64,000 bases of DNA from contig NC_085003.1 in NCBI RefSeq assembly GCF_963854185.1, forward strand, positions 16,165,637 to 16,229,636, written 5' to 3'. How positions within the stretch are numbered: the stretch's first letter is position 1; each line of letters begins with the position of its first letter. A program made the position numbers and the translations under genes. Positions 24,201 through 37,400 of the stretch are shown in pieces. The DNA comes from Sardina pilchardus (Eukaryota; Chordata; Actinopteri; Clupeiformes; Clupeidae). The notes under the pieces are model-generated. The model searched no databases. It worked only from the letters and a program-made list of their open reading frames with translations, and was not told the DNA's origin.

Positions 24201-27200
24201 TATATAGTTGTTTATACCGAATTCGCCTTTGTGGGTACCAGGCCATACCAAAGGTGTACCGAGTCACATAATAGGCCTGCCATTGACACACATCTGTTGA
24301 ACTTCAAATTGTGTGGCTGTGAAAACAATAAGTTGTGCATAGGTAAAAGGGGGGTGAAATGGAATCCTTAGAAGGTCTACTTTCAGAAAATATATAGATG
24401 TTTATACCGAATTCGCCTTTGTGGGTACCAGGCCATACCAAAGGTGTACCGAGTCACATAATAGGCCTGCCATTAACACACAGCTGTTGAACTTCAATTT
24501 GTGTGGCTGTGAAAACAATAAGTTGTGCATATATGAAAGGGGGGTGAAATGGAATCCTTAGAAGGTCTACTTTCAGAAAATATATAGTTGTTTATACCGA
24601 ATTCGCCTTTGTGGGTACCAGGCCATACCAAAGGTGTACCGAGTCACATAATAGGCCTGCCATTGACACACAGCTGTTGAACTTCAAATTGTGTGGCTGT
24701 GAAAACAATAAGTTGTGCATATGTAAAAGGGGGGTGAAATGGAATCCTTAGAAGGTCTACTTTCAGAAAATATATAGTTGTTTATACCGAATTCGCCTTT
24801 GTGGGTACCAGGCCATACCAAAGGTGTACCGAGTCACATAATAGGCCTGCCATTGACACACATCTGTTGAACTTCAAATTGTGTGGCTGTGAAAACAATA
24901 AGTTGTGCATAGGTAAAAGGGGGGTGAAATGGAATCCTTAGAAGGTCTACTTTCAGAAAATATATAGATGTTTATACCGAATTCGCCTTTGTGGGTACCA
25001 GGCCATACCAAAGGTGTACCGAGTCACAAACTAAGCGTTACTTTGACACACAGCTGTTGAACTTCAATTTGTGTGGCTGTGAAAACAATAAGTTGTGCAT
25101 ATATGAAAGGGGGGTGAAATGGAATCCTTAGAAGGTCTACTTTCAGAAAATATATAGTTGTTTATACCGAATTCGCCTTTGTGGGTACCAGGCCATACCA
25201 AAGGTGTACCGAGTCACATAATAGGCCTGCCATTGACACACAGCTGTTGAAATTCAAATTGTGTGGCTGTGAAAACAATAAGTTGTGCATAGGTAAAAGG
25301 GGGGTGAAATGGAATCCTTAGAAGGTCTACTTTCAGAAAATATATAGTTGTTTATACCGAATTCGCCTTTGTGGGTACCAGACCATACTAAGCGTGTACC
25401 GAGTCACATACTAAGCGTTACTTTGACTAACAGCTGCTGAACTTCAAATTGTGTGGCTGTGAAAACAATAAGTTGTGCATATGTAAAAGGGGGGTGAAAT
25501 GGAATCCTTAGAAGGTCTACTTTCAGAAAATATATAGATGTTTATACCGAATTCGCCTTTGTGGGTACCAGGCCATACCAAAGGTGTACCGAGTCACAAA
25601 CTAAGCGTTACTTTGACACACAGCTGTTGAACTTCAATTTGTGTGGCTGTGAAAACAATAAGTTGTGCATATATGAAAGGGGGGTGAAATGGAATCCTTA
25701 GAAGGTCTACTTTCAGAAAATATATAGTTGTTTATACCGAATTCGCCTTTGTGGGTACCAGGCCATACCAAAGGTGTACCGAGTCACATAATAGGCCTGC
25801 CATTGACACACAGCTGTTGAACTTCAAATTGTGTGGCTGTGAAAACAATAAGTTGTGCATATGTAAAAGGGGGGTGAAATGGAATCCTTAGAAGGTCTAC
25901 TTTCAGAAAATATATAGTTGTTTATACCGAATTCGCCTTTGTGGGTACCAGGCCATACCAAAGGTGTACCGAGTCACATAATAGGCCTGCCATTGACACA
26001 CAGCTGTTGAACTTCAAATTGTGTGGCTGTGAAAACAATAAGTTGTGCATAGGTAAAAGGGGGGTGAAATGGAATCCTTAGAAGGTCTACTTTCAGAAAA
26101 TATATAGATGTTTATACCGAATTCGCCTTTGTGGGTACCAGGCCATACCAAAGGTGTACCGAGTCACAAACTAAGCGTTACTTTGACACACAGCTGTTGA
26201 ACTTCAATTTGTGTGGCTGTGAAAACAATAAGTTGTGCATATATGAAAGGGGGGTGAAATGGAATCCTTAGAAGGTCTACTTTCAGAAAATATATAGTTG
26301 TTTATACCGAATTCGCCTTTGTGGGTACCAGGCCATACCAAAGGTGTACCGAGTCACATAATAGGCCTGCCATTGACACACAGCTGTTGAACTTCAAATT
26401 GTGTGGCTGTGAAAACAATAAGTTGTGCATATGTAAAAGGGGGGTGAAATGGAATCCTTAGAAGGTCTACTTTCAGAAAATATATAGTTGTTTATACCGA
26501 ATTCGCCTTTGTGGGTACCAGGCCATACCAAAGGTGTACCGAGTCACATAATAGGCCTGCCATTGACACACATCTGTTGAACTTCAAATTGTGTGGCTGT
26601 GAAAACAATAAGTTGTGCATAGGTAAAAGGGGGGTGAAATGGAATCCTTAGAAGGTCTACTTTCAGAAAATATATAGATGTTTATACCGAATTCGCCTTT
26701 GTGGGTACCAGGCCATACCAAAGGTGTACCGAGTCACATAATAGGCCTGCCATTAACACACAGCTGTTGAACTTCAATTTGTGTGGCTGTGAAAACAATA
26801 AGTTGTGCATATATGAAAGGGGGGTGAAATGGAATCCTTAGAAGGTCTACTTTCAGAAAATATATAGTTGTTTATACCGAATTCGCCTTTGTGGGTACCA
26901 GGCCATACCAAAGGTGTACCGAGTCACATAATAGGCCTGCCATTGACACACAGCTGTTGAACTTCAAATTGTGTGGCTGTGAAAACAATAAGTTGTGCAT
27001 ATGTAAAAGGGGGGTGAAATGGAATCCTTAGAAGGTCTACTTTCAGAAAATATATAGTTGTTTATACCGAATTCGCCTTTGTGGGTACCAGGCCATACCA
27101 AAGGTGTACCGAGTCACATAATAGGCCTGCCATTGACACACATCTGTTGAACTTCAAATTGTGTGGCTGTGAAAACAATAAGTTGTGCATAGGTAAAAGG

Positions 27201-28072
27201 GGGGTGAAATGGAATCCTTAGAAGGTCTACTTTCAGAAAATATATAGTTGTTTATACCGAATTCGCCTTTGTGGGTACCAGGCCATACCAAAGGTGTACC
27301 GAGTCACAAACTAAGCGTTACTTTGACACACAGCTGTTGAACTTCAATTTGTGTGGCTGTGAAAACAATAAGTTGTGCATATATGAAAGGGGGGTGAAAT
27401 GGAATCCTTAGAAGGTCTACTTTCAGAAAATATATAGATGTTTATACCGAATTCGCCTTTGTGGGTACCAGGCCATACCAAAGGTGTACCGAGTCACATA
27501 ATAGGCCTGCCATTAACACACAGCTGTTGAACTTCAAATTGTGTGGCTGTGAAAACAATAAGTTGTGCATGTGTAAAAGGGGGGTGAAATGGAATCCTTG
27601 GAAGGTCTACTTTCAGAAAATATATAGATGTTTATACCAAATTCGCCTTTGTGGGTACCAGGTCATACCAAAGGTGTACCGAGTCACAAACTAAGCGTTA
27701 CTTTGACACACAGCTGTTGAACTTCAATTTGTGTGGCTGTGAAAACAATAAGTTGTGCATGTGTAAAAGGGGGGTGAAATGGAATCCTTGGAAGGTCTAC
27801 TTTCAGAAAATATATAGATGTTTATACCAAATTCGCCTTTGTGGGTACCAGGCCATACTAAGCGTGTACCGAGTCATATACTAAGCATTACTTTGACACA
27901 CACTGAAATTCAAATTGTGTGGCTGTGAAAACAATAAGTTGTGCTGTGTAAAAGGGGGGTGAAATGGAATCCTTGGAAGGTCCACTTTCGGAAAATATAT
28001 AGATGTTTATACCAAATTCGCCTTTGTGGGTACCAGGCCATACTTAGCGTGTACCGAGTCACATAGACTGTA
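18235..28072 (+). repeat. 190-bp satellite, forward array (about 51 monomers) with higher-order repeats
   Basis: The landmark GTGGGTACCA recurs at 18531, 18721, 18911, 19101 and so on, exactly every 190 bp, out to 27841; the outermost copies are slightly shorter. Most monomers differ at few positions. Diagnostic variants (GACCATACTA/CTAAGCG; CACAAACTAAGCG with AACTTCAATTT; AATAGGCCTGCC) alternate in a fixed order, giving a six-monomer, 1140-bp higher-order unit at 19861-21000, 21001-22140 and 22141 on. The first monomer (18235-18480) is degenerate, as expected at an array edge. No protein is encoded: the commonest monomer carries an in-frame TAG, and 190 is not a multiple of three. Confidence 0.97.
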
Positions 28073-28310
28073 TACCCTGTCGATGGTGTCGATTACCTGT
28101 CGATGGTGTCTGGAGTCTAAATCCCCCCCTGGGGATTTGAAAAACTGCTCCAAACACACATCTCAATCTCTGCTAGTTTTTGTCCTAGAAGCATATAAGT
28201 GGCACCATTAGAAACCTTTAATCAACTAGTTTCCATATGTTTTATAAGAGAATGGTTGTTGTGGGTGCTGGATGCTACGGTCATACACACACACACACAA
28301 ACATTCAGGA

Positions 28311-28343
<33 letters not shown>

Positions 28344-28359
28344 AGCACAGGCACACACA

Positions 28360-28410
<51 letters not shown>

Positions 28411-28514
28411 CTACACACACACGTACCAGCACACACACACATGTACAGAAAAAATTACACAACCACATGTACAAACACGCCCACACGCATGCACACACAC
28501 ACACACCTACACAT

Positions 28515-28568
<54 letters not shown>

Positions 28569-28576
28569 TGTAAAGT

Positions 28577-28626
<50 letters not shown>

Positions 28627-28742
28627 CTCTCACACACACACACACACACACACAAATACACACACACACACACATACCTACACACACACGCACCAGCACA
28701 CACACACATGTACATAAAAAATTACACAAACACATGCACAGT

Positions 28743-28777
<35 letters not shown>

Positions 28778-29355
28778 TGCACAGTGCACACACATACGCA
28801 CACACGCACACACACACACACATAGACCACCGGAGCTGAGAAGTGAGTGTGTGTGTGTGTGATGTACTATAGCCTGTGTGTGTGTGTGTGTGTGTGGGTG
28901 TGTTTCTTTGTGCCCGTGTGTGTGTTTACATGTGTGTATACTGTATGTGTGTATGTGCATGTTCTGTGTGTATTCTGTGTGTGTTCTCTTTCTTTCTCTC
29001 TCTCTCTCTCTCTGTGTCTGTGTGTGTTCTGTGTTATCTGTGTGTATTCTGTGTGTGTTCTCTCTTTCTCTCTCTCTCTCTCTCTCTGTGGGTGTATCTG
29101 TGTGTGTGCCTGTGTATGTGTGTGTGTGCGTGTGTGTGCATGTGTGTGTATGTGAGCGTATGTGTGAGTGTGTGCCTGCGTATGTGTGTGTGTGTGTGTG
29201 TGTGTGCACGCGCGTGCATGTGTGTGTGTGAGTGTGTGAGTGTGTGCCTGCGTGTGTGTGTGTGTGTGTGTGTGATCTGATATTGGAGTGACAGTGACGG
29301 CAGAGAACACAGTGAACATATACACATAGAGACAGATAAAACACACACACAAGCA

Positions 29356-29391
<36 letters not shown>

Positions 29392-29574
29392 CATAGACAG
29401 AGAAGCACTCATACACAAAAGCAAGCGCACACATGCACACACTCATTTACATACATAAAAGTTGCAGAAGGGGATGGAGTAGGCGATGGAAACAAAATCG
29501 TGATTGATATTTGTAGAGAGAATGTGCAGGACTGAGCGGCGGTCATATTGTGTATCGCTTTGCGGTACATCTAG
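28073..29574. repeat. Non-satellite core with CA / GT / CA tracts at the axis of the inverted satellite
   Basis: Unique-looking flanks (28073-28285, 29441-29574) enclose a (CA)n-rich block at 28286-28840, a (GT)n- and CT-rich block at 28848-29275, and a shorter (CA)n block at 29340-29440. The dinucleotide strand switches at about 28845, so the two large blocks are themselves complementary. A 20-bp direct duplication (CCTGTCGATGGTGTC...) sits at 28077-28110. The long Cys/Val and His/Thr open frames are translations of the dinucleotides, not genes. Confidence 0.95.
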
Positions 29575-32155
29575 TTGTTTTCACAGCCACACAATTTGAA
29601 GTTCAACAGTGTGTGTCAAAGTAACGCTTAGTATGTGACTCGGTACACGCCTAGTATGGCCTGGTACCCACAAAGGCGAATTTTATATAAACATCTATAT
29701 ATTTTCTGAAAGTAGACCTTCTAAGGATTCCAATTCACCCCCCTTTTACATATGCAAAACTTATTGTTTTCACAGCCACACAATTTGAAGTTCAACAGTG
29801 TGTGTCAATGGCAGGCCTATTATGTGACTCGGTACACCCCTGGTATGGCCTGGTACCCACAGAGGCGAATTTGGTATAAACATCTATATATTTTCTGAAA
29901 GTAGACCTTCTAAGGATTCCATTTCACCCCCCTTTTACATATGCACAACTTATTGTTTTCACAGCCACACAATTTGAAGTTCAACAGTGTGTGTCAATGG
30001 CAGGCCTATTACTGTATGTGACTCGGTACACGCCTAGTATGGCCTGGTACCCACAAAGGCGAATTTGGTATAAACATCTATATATTTTCTGAAAGTAGAC
30101 CTTCCAAGGATGCCATTTCACCCCCCTTTTACACATGCACAACTTATTGATTTCACAGCCACGCAATTTGAATTTCAACAGTGTGTGTCAAAGTAATGCT
30201 TAGTATATGACTCGGTACACGCTTGGTATGGCCTGGTACCCACAAAGGCGAATTTGGTTTAAACATCTATATATTTTCTGAAAGTAGACCTTCTAAGGAT
30301 TCCATTTCACCCCCCCTTTTACATATGCACAACTTATTGTTTTCACAGCCACACAATTTGAAGTTCAACAGTGTGTGTCAATGGCAGGCCTATTATGTGA
30401 CTCGGTACACCCCTGGTATGGCCTGGTACCCACAGAGGCGAATTTGGTATAAACATCTATATATTTTCTGAAAGTAGACCTTCCAAGGATTCCATTTCAC
30501 CCCCCTTTTACACATGCACAACTTATTGTTTTCACAGCCACACAATTTGAAGTTCAACAGTGTATGTCAATGGCAGGCCTATTACTGTATGTGACTCAGT
30601 ACACGCTTAGTATGGCCTGGTACCCACAAAGGCGAATTTGGTATAAACATCTATATATTTTCTGAAAGTAGACCTTATAAGGATTACATTTCACCCCCCT
30701 TTGACATATGCACAAGTTATTGTTTTCACAGCCACAGAATTTGAAGTTCAACAGTGTGTGTCAATGGCAGGCCTATTACTGTATGTGACTCGGTACACGC
30801 CTAGTATGGCCTGGTACCCACAAAGGCGAATTTGGTATAAACATCTATATATTTTCTGAAAGTAGACCTTCCAAGGATTCCATTTCACCCCCCTTTTACA
30901 CATGCACAACTTATTGTTTTCACAGCCACACAATTTGAAGTTCAACAGTGTATGTCAATGGCAGGCCTATTACTGTATGTGACTCGGTACACGCTTAGTA
31001 TGGCCTGGTACCCACAAAGGCGAATTTGGTATAAACATCTATATATTTTCTGAAAGTAGACCTTATAAGGATTACATTTCACCCCCCTTTGACATATGCA
31101 CAAGTTATTGTTTTCACAGCCACAGAATTTGAAGTTCAACAGTGTGTGTCAATGGCAGGCCTATTACTGTATGTGACTCGGTACACGCCTAGTATGGCCT
31201 GGTACCCACAAAGGCGAATTTGGTATAAACATCTATATATTTTCTGAAAGTAGACCTTCCAAGGATTCCATTTCATCCCCCTTTTACACATGCACAACTT
31301 ATTGATTTCACAGCCACACAATTTGAATTTCAACAGTGTGTGTCAAAGTAATGCTTAGTACATGACTCGGTACAGTACACGCTTGGTATGGCCTGGTACC
31401 CACAAAGGCGAATTTGGTTTAAACATCTATATATTTTCTGAAAGTAGACCTTCTAAGGATTCCATTTCACCCCCCTTTTACATATGCACAACTTATTGTT
31501 TTCACAGCCACATAATTTGAAGTTCAACAGTGTATGTCAATGGCAGGCCTATTATGTGACTCGGTACACGCTTAGTATGGCCTGGTACCCACAAAGGCGA
31601 ATTTGGTATAAACATCTATATATTTTCTGAAAGTAGACCTTATAAGGATTACATTTCACCCCCCTTTGACATATGCACAACTTATTGTTTTCACAGCCAC
31701 AGAATTTGAATTTCAAAAGTGTGTCAACGTAACGCTTAGTGACTCGGTACACTATGGCCTGGTACCTACAAAGGCGAATTTGGTATAAACATTTATATAT
31801 ATCCTGAAAGTACACATTATAAGGATTACATTTCACCCCCCTTTGACATATGCACAATTTAGTTTTTTCACAGCCACACAATTTGAAGTTCAGCAGTAGG
31901 CTATGTGCACATGACTCAGTACAGACTTGATGCCTTGTACCTAAAAGCAAACTTGGTATAAATATTAGGCTAATGTAGGCCTATATTCTGTCATAAGGAT
32001 TTAATTTTACCCCCCTTTCAACTATGCACAACTTGTTTTCACAGCAGCACAATTTGAAATTCAACAGTAGGCCTATGTGTCAGTGACAGGCTTAAAGTAT
32101 TTAAGTTGGTACGGAGTTACATAGCCTGGTACTTACAAAGGTATTTGATATCCGT
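29575..32155 (-). repeat. 190-194-bp satellite, inverted array (about 13 monomers)
   Basis: The same monomer as at 18235-28072 but in the opposite direction (CACAGCCACACAATTTGAAG, TGGTACCCACAAAGGCGAAT). Copies are more divergent. Several are 194 bp because of an extra CTGT (ATTACTGTATGTGACTC; for example 30768-30790), and they decay progressively from about 31700 to 32155. Many read CCTTCCAAGGATTCC where the forward array has the complement of CCTTAGAAGG. A 65-codon frame can therefore stay open in some copies; I regard this as chance. Confidence 0.95.
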
Positions 32156-34498
32156 TTTTCCTTAAAGGGTGTTTCCTGACATGCCTTGTATGTGATTTGA
32201 TACAGTGATGACCTGTCGGGGTGGGGCGATTAACATATTTCATACATGTCATTTATGTCATATTTATGCCTACATGTGAAAACTTACAAGTTGACATTAT
32301 TGGTTGTAAACATTTTAACTGATAAGTTTGAGGGTTTTTTTTGATAATGGGGTTATTTTAGGTGATGTTTATGGAAAAGGTCATCCTTCCACAATTATTT
32401 TCTTGCATGATAATCATATAGGCCTACAGCATTTAGCCTACTTAACATCAATGTTTAATACATTATTATCCCTTTCTTATATGTTTGTTTTTCCCACTCT
32501 CTGTTAGCAGTCAGTAACTTATATCAGAGCCGTTCTACTTATTCCCTTATTAGACATGTTCTGCCTATATCAGGGGATGGAGACGTTCGTCTGGCTTTGC
32601 ATTGAGAAAGGTGTTGCGTGAGGTCACTTCCGTTTAATTTCAAACACGTTAGCGTTAAAACTCTGCTACAATTACAACATTTACACGTGGTTAAATAGGC
32701 TACGTTGCAGCAACATGCATACATTTCGTGCAAACCGTTGAAATACTCTCAAAAACGAATGTTGACCTACTTTATCTGATCGTTCGTGTGTACCTTTATT
32801 TTGACATTTTTCGCCGCCATCTTGCCCGCTATTGTCGCGTACTGTCGCTTACTGTCGCTGGCTCCACGGAACTGACTCCCGGTGCGTTCCGTCTTCTTCT
32901 CGAGGGGGTTTCTGTCAGTTGTACCACAGGCCAATGTACAGGTAGGCTATGCTCCCATCTGCTGCACAGGAGGCGAAATCTTCCATCTTTAGTCTTTTTT
33001 TACATTACTGACTGGAAAACAATCTAGGCTATGAAAACAATTCACTTCAATTGACAAAAATAAGAAGGGATCGATATGATCAGGATATCGAAACTAACTA
33101 AGACACTTCAAGTCCATTAAGCAAAAGTGCCATGACTAGGCTATAGCCTAAAATAGAAGAATATTCTGTATGATTAGGCTAAAGGCCTTCATTTAAATAA
33201 GCAATCTGGTCTACTCTTCAAAATGAATAGACTATAGCCTAAAATATCCCAGAACAGTAATTTACCCTATCTGAGTGTTGTTTAAAACTGTAATAAAGAG
33301 TATCCGGTAACAATGAATTTCCTAGTCCATTTAGGCCATTTCAGAATATGAGCAAAGTGCATTTCATTGCACTATCAGACCCACATGGATTGTTTATGTT
33401 GGTGTGGGTAACAGGAAGCCAGAATATAAATGTGGAAAAACAGACCTACCTCTAAGTGCTCACTCCCTTTGACTGGAAAAGTAGGCCTAAGCTATGTGCT
33501 CCCTCCAAATGGATTTGTAGGCTGTATATGAATGCAGTCTACTTGTCTGACTTTTGAAGAGTTTAAGTGCTTTGAAGCTCAGTGTTATTGAGTGTTAATA
33601 TTCAGTAATTCCTTTTCTCTATCAAACCAGGAGTTTTTACCATGTGCAGCACAGTTGAAGCACAACCAGTGTTTGTGGTACAGTTTCCATGCCAATATGA
33701 TGATTTATGGCCAATTCTTTTGGAAATAATTACAGCTACAGCTAATTAGAGATAATTGCCTAAACATCATCCTTATAGACCTGACTTTTTATGTGACCAT
33801 ATTGCTTTGAGTTTGAATATAATGCATGTATCATGAAAATGAAACATGAAAATCAGACTATAGCCTACCTAGACTACCCCCAGATCACCTGCTATGTCAA
33901 TCTTCCAGAATATTAGCTCAGATCTGCATATCTGAGGCTCCTTCATTTTTGTTTCCAATTGCATATCAGGCATATAATGGACCAGAAATGTTAGGGAGGA
34001 CTACTGCACATACGCGTCAATAATCTAATCTCCATACAGAAACATGGACTGGAGATATTTGAGATAGAAGGTTGTGAAATTGCATGCTGCCAGAAGTGCC
34101 TAAATATCGGTGTGGTCTGCTCATCAGGTGAGAGGCTATCTGACCAAACTCTGATGAATATTATATTTGAGCACTACTCTTCATCTAGAAAAGTGTAGCA
34201 AAATCCAGTGTGACTATCTTCACTGAGCATTTCAGAATGAGTCAAGATCAGTGAGAATACAGCATTCCCATAACCTTAAAGAGAAACAGCATGCGAGTGA
34301 GAGAGAAAGGAGGGTGGAGGGAGGGAGGGAGAGAAAGAGAGACAGACAGAGAGGATATGCTTTCTTTGTGAAGCTGGAGTAGCTAGCCAGAGCTGCAGGG
34401 AAGCATACAGAGGAGGGGCAGCCCAGAAGCACAATAATATAGCTGTTAGTGAGGCCACACAGCAGACTCAGGGAAATCAGGGTCACTCACATGCAGCA
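32156..34498. other. Region between the satellite and rergl, with a candidate promoter
   Basis: No coding exon seen. The only notable site is the GC-richer stretch at about 32805-32942. The rest is AT-rich with many short GGCCTA/TAGGCT motifs. A GA-rich run (about 34296-34352) precedes the rergl start. Confidence 0.5.
32805..32942 (+). promoter_or_regulatory. Candidate promoter and untranslated first exon, perhaps of rergl
   Basis: A CpG-rich stretch containing CGCCGCCATCTTG (YY1-like on the minus strand, at about 32812), then TTACTGTCGCT and TGACTCCCGG. It ends in a plausible donor, GTACAG|GTAGGC, at 32942. It could supply a 5' UTR exon to rergl, whose ATG is 1.6 kb downstream. The C11orf24-like promoter (17921-18010) shares TTACTGTCGCT and an ATGGCGGC motif, but the match is short. 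Confidence 0.3.
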
Positions 34499-37400
34499 AT
34501 GAACGACATCAAACTGGCCTTGCTGGGCAGCCAGGGCACGGGGAAGTCAGGTCAGAAAGTTTTAATTCTCTCATTCTCTGTTTCAACTGAATTGTAAAGT
34601 GTTGTAAAGGCAGTAGCCTATGACTGCTGAAGATAATCTCAACATGATGCTGAATGCAAGCCAACAGATTCATTTAAAAAAAAATATATCTTTGCTTCTA
34701 TAAGTTAGATGTGATCTACAGTATTTGGTCATGTTAAGGTAAGAGGTTGAGCTTATGCTATGTCTAAATGTTTCTATTAAGTTGCGATGATTGTGGAAAG
34801 CTATATTCACAGTGTTGTCTAAAAAGGAGCCAATTAAAATGGTCTGAAGCATTCATAAAACACTGGGTGTCCCATTTATCTGTCAATCTCTAAGGATGGC
34901 TTGTGTGGTAATGTAGGCACCAAGGGTTTAAAATGGCCGGTTACTGTATACAATTGAGATGCCAATTATTTATACTTTTTGTGCAGTTTGCAATTTGTTT
35001 ACATATAACATCATACAAAACATTCCTCAAATTCCATAGATTTAAACATTTTCAAATAATCTGAATTGTTGCCATCGTTCAAAATATTTGTAACATTTGC
35101 CTTAACATTTCATTACAATAGGTGTATGCAGCTATTTAGTTTTCTGTTGTTGTTGTTGAATGTAATGGGATAGTTCAGAGCACATTGAATGCAGTGAATG
35201 TGTGATGTGAGACTAAGCATGCTTGCCTGAAGGAGGACTCTGGTGGGTCTAGTGGTAGTAATAAGACAGAGGACGTATGCCAAGGTGCCATGGAAAAGAA
35301 AACAGACGTTCAAAATGCTCCTATTCTAGACCATTTTATGAGAATGGTCACATGCCACTCTGACTCATGGGAATGGGATTTATAACAAATCTTTTTCATC
35401 CATCAGCCAGCTCATGTGGTATTCATGGTTAGATTTTTAACCAACACGTTGGATCTTCAAATATTGTTCTTTCCCTGTCTATAGCTGTGCTGGTGAGATT
35501 CCTGACCAAACGTTTCATTGGAGAGTATGCTTCAAATGCTAGTGAGTAGCCTATATTCATTGGAGGAAAAATAAATACTGATGCTGATTTCATTTTAGGC
35601 ATAGTATGTGATCATTAAGACTTAATAATCTCTGTAATAATGCATAACTGTGCTGTGTAGCTCTGTGTGTAATATAACAATACATTAACCAGTGTATAGT
35701 ATAAAACAGCTGCCAAAGTGTTATATTTATTTCAGATCTTATTCAGCTGTTGGCATATCAGTTGGCATATCAGTCAATTGTTACAGTTCACTAGCCATGC
35801 ACATGTGATTATTGGATATATTTGACAAATGAGACATGAGACATGAAATCATAAGGATGACTGGATCATTCTGAGTTGTGAGCTTGTGATTAAGTCATCG
35901 GCACACTTTGAGTTAAACACGTGAACGACTTCTTCTAGTTTCCCATGTGCTTCAAGCAATCAGCTTAGCACTAAAGCATACCTGAGACTTGCAATGGCTT
36001 GATGCCATAATTGTTCTATCTCACTGTACGGGTCATCTGGTCATCACTGAAGCATGTGAAATTTGTCCGTTTCCTGTTACAGACTCTCTATACCACAAGA
36101 GGCTCTCAATTGATGGCAGACAGTTGAATCTGGAGGTGTTTGACCCCTGCTCAGAGGTGAGGTAATTAAGTGTACCAAATACGAGAGTGTGTTATTACTG
36201 AAGGGTGTAGAGCTACTGTCCTGAATGAATGAATATGGCAGTTTGACTTTGGACTTGAATGAGATTTACCTCAGACCCCTGTGGAGTTGTCTGCTAGCAA
36301 ACAGGTCTTTGAAGAAAACCGCAAAACACTGCGCTCAACCACTGAAGCGGGTGCCCTGTCAGGGTTTTAACTACAGAGCAGCGCTTTGCTGGTTTTAAGG
36401 CAAGTGGTTGTGCAATGTGTATCTTGTGAATATGTGTAAGTTGAGCTAACGTGAAGACTTTGTATTAAAAACATACTTTTACCTGCACTTGAGTAAAACC
36501 CTGTATCTTGCAGAATGAAAGCAACCGAAGTCCAATAGTCAGAATAGCCACAAATTATGTGAAATGATGTATGATTTGACAGTGTTATACACAATTATAA
36601 TGGAGACAGTGTTGTGTCTCAGAGTGCAGGGAGCCGTTGTATCACAGAGGAACCTGTAGACTGGGCTGATGGGTTTGTGGTGGTGTACAACATCAGTGAC
36701 CGGTCCTCCTTCCTCCATGCCATAGACATCCTGCGGCAAATCAACGAGGCAAGGGTGGAACCATGCAAAGGGTAAAACCTATTTATTCAGACTTGCTTAA
36801 ACAGTCATTGAGTTCCTGTAACAAATGGTGTTGATGCCACATCCTTGAGTGTATGATTATATGTATTTCTCTGTTGTCTTGGTTGTTGTCGGTGTAAGTT
36901 GTCGTTTATGTTTGAATTATTTTTAATCTTTGTCTTTTTACCTGTGAAGCACTTTGGTATGAAATGTGCTATACAAATTAAACTTACTTATCTACTTCCG
37001 TTACTGTTAGTAACAATGTTCTTCAATAGTGTTTTCATGATTATGAGATTTCAGCTTCAAAACTAAATTTTATTTCATATTTGTAATTTTATATTGGTTT
37101 CATAAACTTGTGCTCTTGTGTTTACAATTTAATATACAAAATAATACACTTTCGTTTCGAGTTTCCTTAAAATTATTTCCTGGTGACTCTGTAAAACCCA
37201 TAATAAACTGCAACAGACCTTATTGAACTTGCAGGGAGACAGAGGTGCCAGTCTGCTTGGTTGGGAACAAGCAGGACTTGTGTCATGCCCGTCAGGTGTA
37301 TGAGGAGGAGGGCCGCTCCCTGGCACTGGACAACAACTGTCACTTCCAGGAGGTGTCTGCCTCAGAGGGATACCAGGAGATTGAGAACCTTTTTACCTGG

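Noticed and set aside
27461..27884. Two 77-codon frames offset by exactly 190 bp
   Set aside because: Satellite monomers in which TTAG has mutated to TTGG. They overlap in different frames and are not genes.
18235..28072. CRISPR-like array
   Set aside because: The 190-bp units are contiguous with no short repeat/unique spacer alternation, and the window is vertebrate.
28199..29446. Long open frames of up to 406 codons on both strands
   Set aside because: They are translations of CA/GT dinucleotide runs (His-Thr or Cys-Val repeats) and carry no domain. Both strands are open at once, as expected for such repeats.
29981..31333. Regularly spaced 65-codon frames (KLCMCKRGVKW...) in the inverted satellite
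   Set aside because: Spaced by the satellite period of 194 bp, which is not a multiple of three. The homogenised forward array has an in-frame TAG at the same place, so there is no sign of coding constraint.
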